From: Anaerobranca gottschalkii DSM 13577
GTDB lineage: Bacteria > Bacillota > Proteinivoracia > Proteinivoracales > Proteinivoracaceae
Direction: 5' to 3'
DNA: 64,000 nucleotides
Assembly: GCF_900111575.1 (NCBI RefSeq)
Contig: NZ_FOIF01000001.1
Coordinates: 91,816-155,815, forward strand
The notes beneath the pieces were generated by a model. The model made no database searches and had not been told where the DNA came from. It worked only from the letters and a program-made list of their open reading frames with translations. Made by a program: the position numbers and the translations under genes. Shown here piece after piece: positions 9,423-16,138 of this stretch (positions are counted from its first letter, which is position 1; each line of letters begins with the position of its first letter).

Positions 9423-9580
9423 TTTTACCTGAGAGATTTAGTTCCCCTTTGGTGCACCGATGGTGCTCTCCAGAGTTGTGTCCCTTTTAGGTACTTTTGC
9501 CTGAAAGTTTCGTTGCTTATAGCAAATTATTCTAAGCAACTTGCTTCTTCGGCGCCTTTACAGGTCTCTCCCTAAAAGTT
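9390..9580 (-). promoter_or_regulatory. Tandem glycine riboswitch
   Basis: Two glycine aptamers in series precede gcvT on the minus strand. Aptamer 1 begins with GGGAGAGACC, then AAAGGCGCCGAAG, and CAGGCAAAAGTACC. Aptamer 2 has ACTCTGGAGAGCACC, CACCAAAGGGG and CTCTCAGGTAAAAAGGACAG. These are the conserved cores of the gcvT riboswitch class. The expression platform is the terminator hairpin at 9385-9422. The operon it controls consumes glycine, which fits a glycine-on switch. Confidence 0.95.
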
Positions 9581-9635
9581 CATTCACCAAATATTAACTT
9601 ATTAAAACAATTTATAAAAATCCCTTATATATTTT

Positions 9636-9660
9636 ATTCTACAACTTATTTAAAATTCCT
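9636..9660 (-). promoter_or_regulatory. Sigma-H-like promoter of the glycine cleavage operon
   Basis: On the minus strand GCAGGAATTT and GTAGAATAA fit the sigma-H consensus (RnAGGAWWW and RnnGAAT); the gap between AGGAATTT and GAAT is 13 bases. The predicted start lies about 45 bases before riboswitch aptamer 1. Three other sites in this window have the same layout (31807, 47498, 56558). No better sigma-A site was seen in this 120-base gap. Confidence 0.6.
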
Positions 9661-9699
9661 GCTTTTATATAAATTTTTTAAAGTTATTCTACTAATTTT

Positions 9700-10332
9700 T
9701 CAGCAAGAATATCCATAAGATGCAATTATCTTTCTACCTTCAGCTATTGCCTTTTCTGCCCTATCAATCACCACTTCTAACTTTTCTTCTATTTCCTTTT
9801 TAAAACTTTGGTCTTTCAAAGTAGATAAATTAACCTGGACATTAGCAACAGCTCCAACAAAACCAGTATAACAAAGTTCCATACCAACTTTTAAATCACT
9901 GATGGCATTAGGATTACCTTTAGGGGCAATCTCTATAACCATTTCTAATAAAGGAACAATCTCTTTCGCAGTTTCTAAAGGAACTTCCGTAGCCCTTTGA
10001 CTTGCCAACTCTATAGCTTCCCTTCTCTTTTCTTTTTCTTCTTCACTTTCTTTGGGAAGTTTAAAAGCTTGCATCACTTCTAAGTAGGCCTTAGTATCCT
10101 CATCGGCAAGTTTTAATAACTTTTCTCTAATTTTGTCCCCTTCTTCCCCTATTCTTTCCATTTCATCTTTGACATCAACGTATTTTTTCCCCTTTGCTGT
10201 AACTCTACAAAACATTGAAATTAAACTAGCACCCATTGCCCCGGAAATTGCAGCTACAGTTCCACCACCGGGTGTTGGATTTTCACTGGCTACTTCTTGT
10301 AAAAATTTCTCCACAGTTAAATTTTTAAACAC
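9700..10332 (-). CDS. Cyclodeaminase/cyclohydrolase family protein (FchA/FtcD-C like)
   Basis: A 210-residue helical protein of the formiminotetrahydrofolate cyclodeaminase / methenyl-THF cyclohydrolase family. The hallmark is SENPTPGGGTVAAISGAMGAS near the N-terminus, then AEKAIAEGRK near the C-terminus. Family members act on one-carbon tetrahydrofolate derivatives, which fits its place just upstream of the glycine cleavage operon that makes methylene-THF; the exact reaction cannot be read from sequence. The start is GTG at 10332, with GGAGG eight bases before it; a longer frame to 10365 overlaps the upstream gene by 17 bases and lacks a site. It follows the histidine phosphatase closely. 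Confidence 0.82.
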   Translation of the reverse strand: MFKNLTVEKFLQEVASENPTPGGGTVAAISGAMGASLISMFCRVTAKGKKYVDVKDEMERIGEEGDKIREKLLKLADEDTKAYLEVMQAFKLPKESEEEKEKRREAIELASQRATEVPLETAKEIVPLLEMVIEIAPKGNPNAISDLKVGMELCYTGFVGAVANVQVNLSTLKDQSFKKEIEEKLEVVIDRAEKAIAEGRKIIASYGYSC

Positions 10333-10348
10333 AAAAACTCCCTCCTCT

Positions 10349-10984
10349 TTAATGTCTTGCTTCAACCACTTCTAAAAGTTCAAAATGGGCTGTATCGTTA
10401 ATCCTTTCCACCACCACTTTTTCTTCACTAACCTTTAAAATAGTAAGGCTACAGTTGTCAATATAAAGGTTGTTTTTTACTACCGGCCATGGTAGTTGAA
10501 GGTAATGGTGAAGTAAGGCTTTAATAAAAACACTGTGGGTAACAGCTAAAACATTTCCCTGATGTTTAGCTAAACAATTTTCCACAAACCTCTGACAGCG
10601 GGTAACAAGGTCGGCATATTTCTCACCCTGGGGTATTTCTACATCAGGGGTAGTATTTCGCTTTAAGGCTAATTCCCGATAATTTTCAAAGATTTCCCCC
10701 GTTGTTAACCCTTCCCAAACTCCAAAATGAAATTCCCGTAAAAGGGGTTCAGAAATTAAAGGTATTTTAATGTCTTTATGATTAACTATCTCTTGGGCAG
10801 TGGCTTGGGCCCTTTTTAGATCACTGGTATAAACGGCTTCTAAGGGATAATTTTTAAGCCGTTGAGCCAAGACTTTTCCTTGGCTCAACCCCCTAAAAGT
10901 CAATTCTACATCAGTTTGTCCTTGACAGCGTTTTTGGAGATTCCACTCTGTTTCCCCATGTCTTACAAAGATAATCCTCACCAT
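10349..10984 (-). CDS. Histidine phosphatase family protein (phosphoglycerate mutase-like)
   Basis: A 211-residue member of the histidine phosphatase superfamily. The catalytic RHGETEWN is at residues 8-15, the second arginine lies in SDLKRAQATAQEI, the glutamate in LREFHFGVWEG, and the second catalytic histidine in LAVTHSVFIKALL. The same fold serves cofactor-dependent phosphoglycerate mutase, alpha-ribazole phosphatase (CobC) and broad phosphatases; nothing nearby selects among them. Its start codon shares one base with the ddl stop (TAATG), so it is translationally coupled to ddl. Confidence 0.85.
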   Translation of the reverse strand: MVRIIFVRHGETEWNLQKRCQGQTDVELTFRGLSQGKVLAQRLKNYPLEAVYTSDLKRAQATAQEIVNHKDIKIPLISEPLLREFHFGVWEGLTTGEIFENYRELALKRNTTPDVEIPQGEKYADLVTRCQRFVENCLAKHQGNVLAVTHSVFIKALLHHYLQLPWPVVKNNLYIDNCSLTILKVSEEKVVVERINDTAHFELLEVVEARH

Positions 10985-12018
10985 TAGAAATCCCGCCTTA
11001 ACTTTGCTATTTCTTCCTTTCTTTCCAAAGCTAATTCTATTAGTTTCATAACCAGTTCTTTACCATTGATTCCACTTGCTTCGATCAATTTAGGATACAT
11101 ACTTATCCGGGTAAAGCCTGGAATAGTATTTATTTCATTTAGCCAAATGTTACCTTGATTGTCATAAAAGAAGTCTACTCTAGCTAAACCATAACAGTCT
11201 AATGCTCTAAATGCTTCTTTTGCTAACCTTTGTATTTCCCTTTCTACCTCTAGAGATATTTCCGCCGGAATGATTATTTTGGAGTTATCATCAATGTATT
11301 TGGCATTATAGTCGTAAAATTCGTTTCCCGGTACTATTTCTCCCACTATAGAAACAAATAGTTCATTATTCCCTAAAACACTACATTCTAGTTCCCTAGC
11401 TATTAATCCTTTTTCCACAACGATTTTAATATCATACTGAAGGGCTAATTCCACTCCCTTTAATAAATCTTCTCTATTTTTAGCTTTAGATATTCCTACA
11501 CTGGAACCTAAATTTGCTGGTTTAACAAAGAGTGGATAACCTAAGGCTTCCATTTCTTGTATAAGAGATTCCCTATCCCTTTGCCATTGATAATTATTAA
11601 AGGAAATATACGGTCCTACAGGTAACCCCTTTTGTGCAAAAATCCTTTTCATCATCCCTTTATCCATACCAACAGCAGAACCTAAAACACCACTCCCGAC
11701 ATAGGGTATGTTTAAGATTTCTAATAGACCCTGTAAGCAGCCGTCTTCTCCGTAAGTGCCGTGAATACAAGGAAAAACCACATCTATCTCTAAATCTTCC
11801 CAACCATTTTCCCCTTTTACCATAAACCCACGGTTTTGTCCAAAGAGGCGAATAGATATCGGTTTAAAATCGGTAAACCACTCCCCTTCTTTAGTTACTT
11901 TAATTGGAACTACATTGTATAGTTCCCTATCTATCATATCCATAATATATTTTGCTGACTGTAGAGAAACTTCGTGTTCTCCAGACCGTCCTCCAAAAAT
12001 TACTGCTACATTTTTCAC
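10984..12018 (-). CDS. ddl: D-alanine--D-alanine ligase
   Basis: ATP-grasp ligase that makes D-Ala-D-Ala for peptidoglycan. The protein of 344 residues has FGGRSGEHEVSLQSA at the N-terminus, PCIHGTYGEDGCLQGLLE, KPANLGSSVGISKA, the metal-binding ARVDFFYD and LNEINTIPGFT. The order fits a standard DdlA/B-type enzyme. The start is GTG at 12018 with GGAGG nine bases upstream. It leads a three-gene set with the histidine phosphatase and the cyclodeaminase-family gene. The remains of an EamA transporter gene end only 40 bases upstream, so ddl may once have been transcribed from that gene's promoter. Confidence 0.96.
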   Translation of the reverse strand: MKNVAVIFGGRSGEHEVSLQSAKYIMDMIDRELYNVVPIKVTKEGEWFTDFKPISIRLFGQNRGFMVKGENGWEDLEIDVVFPCIHGTYGEDGCLQGLLEILNIPYVGSGVLGSAVGMDKGMMKRIFAQKGLPVGPYISFNNYQWQRDRESLIQEMEALGYPLFVKPANLGSSVGISKAKNREDLLKGVELALQYDIKIVVEKGLIARELECSVLGNNELFVSIVGEIVPGNEFYDYNAKYIDDNSKIIIPAEISLEVEREIQRLAKEAFRALDCYGLARVDFFYDNQGNIWLNEINTIPGFTRISMYPKLIEASGINGKELVMKLIELALERKEEIAKLRRDF

Positions 12019-12057
12019 TACAAAAAACCTCCTTTTCCTTTTACAACCATTATATTA

Positions 12058-12178
12058 TTACCGGTCATAAAAAGCACCTTTTTTTACTGTTTTTATTAAA
12101 TCACCATTTATTTCATTGTACAAAATTGCGGAAAAAATTACAATACAACCGGCTAATTGCTGATAAGTTAAAGTTTCC
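12058..12178 (-). pseudogene. 3' remnant of an EamA/DMT transporter gene, cut off by the TnpB element
   Basis: Reading on the minus strand from 12178 gives ETLTYQQLAGCIVIFSAILY and about 20 further residues to a stop at 12058. This is the last transmembrane helix of an EamA-family transporter, which normally follows LLLGE. The upstream part of the same gene ends in YLLLG at 13629 on the far side of the TnpB element, and joining the two flanks restores LLLGETLTYQQLAG in frame. So this piece and 13629-14137 were one gene. Confidence 0.8.
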
Positions 12179-12420
12179 GTTACAGAAAACTTATAAAACT
12201 TTACAAAGTTTTTATCAAACCTTATAAAAGTTTATGTTTCCTTCCTTGTTCATCGTGTCCAGTTTCGAAAAATTCTACTCCTGTTTGGTTTAACACTCCG
12301 AAGGCTTAAATTCCCGACTAACGTATCGGTACATATCAATAGTTGCTTTAAGTGCTATGCTATTGATTTACCGTAATTTTTTAAATTTATACTTGCATTT
12401 AAATCCCTATCTATTTTATA
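12179..12420 (-). ncRNA. Candidate omega RNA (right-end RNA) of the TnpB element
   Basis: TnpB nucleases use a guide RNA made from the 3' end of tnpB and the right end of the element. Here this covers the last codons of tnpB and about 175 bases after it, and includes GTTAGTCGGGAATTTAAGCC and CCTTCGGAGTG, which look like the structured core. The guide would begin at the element edge and read into the EamA remnant (GGAAACTTTAACTTATC). The 5' limit is a guess; the existence of an RNA is inferred from the family. Confidence 0.5.
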
Positions 12421-13539
12421 ACCACAAACGTTACAGATAAAAGTTCTTTCTGATAGAGAAAGTTTGTCTTTTATACTTCCACAGCTGCTACAAATTTTAG
12501 ATGAAGGATAGAATTTTTCTGCAAGGATAAATTTAATACCGTTACATTGGCATTTATATTCCATCTGTCTTCTAAATTCACGGAATGTTTGTTCTTGGAT
12601 TGCTTTAGATAGCTTTTTGTTTTTTAACATTCCCTTTGTATTTAGGTTTTCCATAACTACATATTCTGGTTTGGTTTTCACCAATGATGTAGTTATTTGA
12701 TGGAGATAGTCTTTCCTTATATTTTTTAGCCTTCTTCGTGTTTTTAGAACAAGGTGTTCTAACTTTTTAATGTTGTTAGTTTTTCTGTAACGGTATTCAC
12801 CTCCTTCTGTTTGTATTTTGTTTAATTCATATTTTTTAGATAATTTTCGTTGTAATCGTTTAAGTCTTTTCTCTAACTTCTTAACTTTCTTTGATTTATT
12901 TATGTTTTTGTACTTTTGTCCTGTACTTATTGTAGCTAATTCTTTTACTCCTAAATCTATTCCTATACCCTCTGTATATTCTTTATTCTTATATTCTACT
13001 TCTTCTACTCCTATTGTTAAGTACCAGTTAAGTCCATCAAATGTTACCCTTGGGTTGTAGTATTTAATATTATCACCTACAGGTATTCTTCCTTTTTCAG
13101 CAAGTTTAACCCAATTTAGTTTTTGCTTATTGGGCTTTTTACTGTTAGTTAATTTTTCTAATTTTACATGGGTTGGGGTTATTTTAATTTTTTCTGTATC
13201 TACATAAAAACTAGGTTTACTTTTCTTTTTTGACTTAAACTTAGGAAAGTCTGCTCTGCCTTCAAAGAAGTTTTTGTATGCAATACATACATCTTTTATT
13301 GCTTGTTTGGTTATATTGTTTGAATAGTCATTAAGCCATGAGTATTCTTTTGTCTTTTTTAGCTCAGTTAATATTTTTCTAAGTTCTCTGTCATTTAAAA
13401 ATTTGCCACCGTTATTATAATTCTCTTGTTCTGTAGCTAAAGCCCAATTATATGCCCATCTTGCAACCCCTGCACATTCTTTTAATTTAGTTTTTTGTTT
13501 TTTGTTAGGTAGAAGCATTACTTTATAGGTTTTAATCAT
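12355..13539 (-). CDS. tnpB: RNA-guided endonuclease TnpB family protein
   Basis: A 394-residue TnpB with every catalytic motif in place. The RuvC-I aspartate is Asp195 in GIGIDLGVKELAT, the RuvC-II glutamate is Glu297 in YVVMENLN, and the RuvC-III aspartate is in DRDLNASINL. The zinc ribbon has CSSCG (Cys350, Cys353) and CNVCG (Cys369, Cys372). The N-terminal MIKTYKVMLLPNKKQ is typical. The start ATG at 13539 has GGGGG a short distance upstream; a GTG at 13551 overlaps that site and is unlikely. TnpB cuts DNA matching its guide next to a target-adjacent motif and helps keep the element. The gene looks intact and may be active. Confidence 0.92.
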   Translation of the reverse strand: MIKTYKVMLLPNKKQKTKLKECAGVARWAYNWALATEQENYNNGGKFLNDRELRKILTELKKTKEYSWLNDYSNNITKQAIKDVCIAYKNFFEGRADFPKFKSKKKSKPSFYVDTEKIKITPTHVKLEKLTNSKKPNKQKLNWVKLAEKGRIPVGDNIKYYNPRVTFDGLNWYLTIGVEEVEYKNKEYTEGIGIDLGVKELATISTGQKYKNINKSKKVKKLEKRLKRLQRKLSKKYELNKIQTEGGEYRYRKTNNIKKLEHLVLKTRRRLKNIRKDYLHQITTSLVKTKPEYVVMENLNTKGMLKNKKLSKAIQEQTFREFRRQMEYKCQCNGIKFILAEKFYPSSKICSSCGSIKDKLSLSERTFICNVCGYKIDRDLNASINLKNYGKSIA

Positions 13540-13628
13540 TAGATTTATCACCCCCTGACAATTTCCTCATTTATAAAATTATTATAGATATTTAGATTGT
13601 TTTATAAATATAGTTTAACTGTTAAAAG

Positions 13629-14137
13629 CCCCTAATAACAGGTATGCAAATACTACTCCAAAAACCGGCTCTAAAGTAAAAATAATTGCTGCCCTCTGTC
13701 CGCTGACCTTTTTCTGACCTATGGTTTGTAATACCAAAACACAAAGCACAAAATAGAACTAATATATCACCATAGTTTATTCCGTAGGGTAAATCTTTTT
13801 CAAAACTCAATAAAGCTGTACCTATTATAGCGAAAACCACTGCTAACCCTGTTAAAAATGCGCCCTTTGCTGCAGTAGTATAAGTTAACCCAGTGATTTG
13901 GAAAATCAACCCCCCTGCCAACAGTAGTCCTAAAATTATGCCACCTTTAATTTCCCCTTTGTTAATCTCTTTTATTTCTCTCCAAAAAATTAAAAGACCT
14001 AAAATTGTAGCAAAGGTAAATCTAACTGCAATGAGGGAAAAGGGTGGCAAACTTTCTAAAGCAGCTTTAAGAACAGCAAAGGTAGTTCCCCAAATTATTG
14101 TAATAAAGACTAATAAAAGTTCTCCTCTAATTTTCAA
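13629..14137 (-). pseudogene. 5' part of a broken EamA/DMT transporter gene
   Basis: Encodes the first half of a drug/metabolite transporter: ELLLVFITIIWGTTFAVLKA, LPPFSLIAVRFTFATILGLL and so on up to GDILVLFCALCFG at about residue 138. The frame then runs into unrelated sequence, while the next frame over reads LQTIGQKKVSGQRAA and LEPVFGVVFAYLLLG, the end of the second EamA repeat. About 80 codons are missing between them and the frame has shifted, so the gene has an internal deletion. It is then cut by the TnpB element at 13628. The likely start is a TTG at 14137 behind GAGGTGA. Confidence 0.82.
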
Positions 14138-14317
14138 AAGTATCACCTCAAGTAGACCACTAAAATAAATTTAATAAAGTTTATTCAACATCTAATGTGA
14201 AAATCCTTTTATCTTTCTATTATTTTTTTGTCACTTTTTACAGTTTATTTACACCCTGTTGATTATCATCTTAAATTTTGGAGATATAATAAAATTAAAT
14301 CCAAGGAGGTGGTTAAA

Positions 14318-14653
14318 ATAAATAAAAAGATTTTTGCTGTTGTTTTAGTTTTAAGTATTTTTGTGGTAGGTTTAGGTTTTGTCTCTGCCCAAGAAACAGA
14401 GGAAGGTAATCGGTTCTTTAACAGAAGAAATTGGAACTTTAGATTCGGCATGGCCAGAGGACAGTGCATTAACCCTTTAGAGGATGAAGAAAGGCTAGAA
14501 AGAATAGCAGAACGAAAAGGGGTTACCGTTGAAGAATTAAAGGAATTCATCCTTGAAAAAAGGGAACAAATGGAAAATCTTGAAAACTGCAGACCCCGTA
14601 TGGGTAGAAGATTTAAGGGAAAAATAGGCAATGGTCAAATGATCAACAATTAA
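14318..14653 (+). CDS. Small secreted protein of unknown function
   Basis: The only clear plus-strand gene of the window. It encodes about 111 residues: a signal peptide (NKKIFAVVLVLSIFVVGLGF, cleavage probably after VSA), then a basic stretch rich in Arg, Asn and Phe, then a predicted helical part (ERLERIAERKGVTVEELKEF) and a basic tail. Two cysteines remain in the mature part. No family was recognised; the VTVEELKEFI piece resembles short helical repeats in other small secreted proteins. The best Shine-Dalgarno (AAGGAGG) is exactly 8 bases before an ATA codon at 14318; the only in-frame GTG overlaps the site, and a TTG at 14228 has no site. ATA is therefore the favoured start. A terminator hairpin overlaps the stop. 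Confidence 0.65.
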   Translation: MNKKIFAVVLVLSIFVVGLGFVSAQETEEGNRFFNRRNWNFRFGMARGQCINPLEDEERLERIAERKGVTVEELKEFILEKREQMENLENCRPRMGRRFKGKIGNGQMINN

Positions 14654-14676
14654 AAGGAGCCAATCAGGCTCCTTTT
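14652..14676 (+). terminator. Terminator hairpin after the small secreted protein gene
   Basis: AAAAGGAGCC pairs with GGCTCCTTTT around AATCA. It overlaps the stop codon at 14651-14653. The same 23 bases occur again at 14946-14968. Confidence 0.7.
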
Positions 14677-14694
14677 AGACTGAAGACAAACTAT

Positions 14695-14937
14695 AGACAA
14701 AGTCACCATTAGCTGTGGTAATTAAACAAAGATACGATTAAGTCGAGGAGATAGATTTAAGAGCTGATTAGATAAAAGGAAGAAGGGGTGAGGAACAGGA
14801 CGTTCCGAAAGCTCTATTGAGCCATGGACGGCGAATTAGAGCGGTACCCTTCTTCCTTTTAGATAGAAGCCTTAAATCTCGACGGAGACTTTGTTAGAAT
14901 GTTTAATTACCACAGACTTTTAAAAATGACTTTGTCT
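14695..14937. ncRNA. Long foldback element, candidate structured RNA
   Basis: A 243-base stretch with no gene folds back on itself almost from end to end. Perfect stems are 14695-14705 with 14927-14937 (11 bp), 14713-14727 with 14901-14915 (15 bp), 14742-14747 with 14878-14883 (6 bp), 14754-14761 with 14871-14878 (8 bp), and 14774-14787 with 14847-14860 (14 bp). The tip, 14788-14846, makes two further hairpins: GGAAC/GTTCC at 14792-14805 and GCTCTA/TAGAGC at 14811-14842, with unpaired purine-rich joints. Such stem conservation with a branched head points to a functional RNA or a small palindromic mobile element. The head can also fold on the minus strand, so the direction is open. Confidence 0.6.
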
Positions 14938-14945
14938 ACAAACTG

Positions 14946-14968
14946 AAAGGAGCCAATCAGGCTCCTTT
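14946..14968 (-). terminator. Terminator hairpin after the M29 aminopeptidase gene; repeat of 14653-14675
   Basis: Exact copy (23 bases) of the hairpin at 14653-14675. AAAGGAGCC pairs with GGCTCCTTT around a 5-base loop. It overlaps the end of the aminopeptidase gene on the minus strand. The two copies bracket the foldback element like a long target duplication. Confidence 0.65.
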
Positions 14969-16085
14969 ACTTTTTTAATACCTCATCAATAAACTTTCCA
15001 TTTTCATAAAACAGCTCGCCATCGGCATAGATCTTGCCACCATTTCTCATATCACATAACATATCCCAATGGATAGCGGAGCGGTTCTTTCCTCCCGCTT
15101 CTGGCATGGAATCTCCGATAGCCATATGGATAGTTCCACCTATTTTTTCATCAAATAGCATATTCTTAGTAAATTTCTGAATTCCGTAATTAGTACCTAT
15201 AGCTACTTCTCCGAAAAATCTCGCCCCTTGATCAGTATCCAGTAAGGCATGGAGGAGATCTTCCCCTTTAGAAGCTGTAGCCTTAACTACTTTCCCCTTT
15301 TCTACCTCTAAATAAATATTTTCAATTTCTTTTCCAGCATAAATTCCTGGGAATGAAAAGGTTATATATCCATCAATACCATCTTCCACCGGTGATGTAA
15401 AGATCTCTCCATCAGGGAAATTTACTCTTCCATCACAGTTGATCCATTTCCTTCCCTCGATCTTTACTTTAATATCAGTACCTTCAGCTATTATATGGAG
15501 TTCTTTTTTGGTATTTAAATAATCCACCCATCTTTGCTGCTGGGCACTGATTTTTTTCCATTCAGCTATGGGATCTTCTTTATCTAAAAGGCCAGCACCG
15601 TAAACAAAATCTTCATATTCCCTCAATGACATATTGGCCTCTTGGGCATCGGCATGGGTAGGAAACTGGGTACCACACCAACGAATTTCTCCACTACCCA
15701 TTTTTTCTGAAAAACGCTTCCTTGTTTCACTGTTGCCCCTTACCCTTGTTTGAATCTTTTTAGGGTCTATATTAGAATTTACCCTGGTATTTTCCGTTCC
15801 CCAGGCGGTTATATAAACATCGGCGTTATCCACTACTAATTTAAAGGTTTCACTAGGTTTTAAAAGCTGTTCCTCGCTACCTTCCTTTAGCAATGTTTCA
15901 CCAATTTCTGGAATATTAACGGTATACTCCACAAAAGCACCTTTTTTAATAGCAGCTTTAGCCACTTCTGTTATAAAGGGAATTGTTATTGCTTCCCCAG
16001 AAATATAGACCTTTTCCCCCTTTTTTACTCCTGTGGAATATTCCACTAGTAAATGGGCTAACCTCTGTAATCTAATATCAGCCAT
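14967..16085 (-). CDS. Aminopeptidase, M29 family (AmpS/PepS type)
   Basis: A 372-residue metallopeptidase of family M29, which removes N-terminal residues from peptides in the cytoplasm. The metal-binding glutamate region reads PDGEIFTSPVEDGIDG (about residues 240-255), followed by FFGEVAIGTNYGI and GGTIHMAIGDSMPEAGGKN; these contain the family's Glu, His and Asp ligands. The length is slightly below the usual 400 or so. The start at 16085 has AGGAGG upstream. It lies 53 bases after the end of the VWA protein gene and may be co-transcribed with it or have its own promoter. Confidence 0.9.
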   Translation of the reverse strand: MADIRLQRLAHLLVEYSTGVKKGEKVYISGEAITIPFITEVAKAAIKKGAFVEYTVNIPEIGETLLKEGSEEQLLKPSETFKLVVDNADVYITAWGTENTRVNSNIDPKKIQTRVRGNSETRKRFSEKMGSGEIRWCGTQFPTHADAQEANMSLREYEDFVYGAGLLDKEDPIAEWKKISAQQQRWVDYLNTKKELHIIAEGTDIKVKIEGRKWINCDGRVNFPDGEIFTSPVEDGIDGYITFSFPGIYAGKEIENIYLEVEKGKVVKATASKGEDLLHALLDTDQGARFFGEVAIGTNYGIQKFTKNMLFDEKIGGTIHMAIGDSMPEAGGKNRSAIHWDMLCDMRNGGKIYADGELFYENGKFIDEVLKK

Positions 16086-16138
16086 AAAAGCACCTCCTAT
16101 GTTTTAGCAAACTAATATAAATATACTACATTTTCTCA

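Larger units (their letters stand above)
12179..13628 (-). mobile_element. Solo TnpB element (IS200/IS605 or IS1341-like group)
   Basis: About 1.45 kb, bounded by the two halves of an EamA gene. Bounds are good to about 2-4 bases because both sides carry G runs. It holds a single gene, tnpB, and no tnpA, so it cannot move without help. Subterminal hairpins are present at both ends, as expected for this group: TTTAA-CAG-TTAAA at 13614-13626 on the left, and an 8-base inverted repeat at 12195-12212 on the right. There are no terminal inverted repeats and no target duplication, also as expected. Confidence 0.8.

Noticed and set aside
9315..9699. Non-coding gap before gcvT as a possible new RNA
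   Set aside because: It matches the glycine riboswitch core sequences; only the promoter type is unusual.
11952..12227. Plus-strand open frame of 91 codons across the ddl start and the TnpB right end
   Set aside because: It crosses the ddl start, the EamA remnant and the element edge, has low-complexity sequence and no start signal.
13540..13628. TnpA transposase partner for the TnpB element
   Set aside because: Neither side of tnpB has room for or remnants of a Y1 transposase; the element is solo.
14774..14860. Known riboswitch (c-di-GMP, THF, glycine) at the tip of the foldback
   Set aside because: None of the conserved core sequences of those classes is present, and no gene is placed for control by it.
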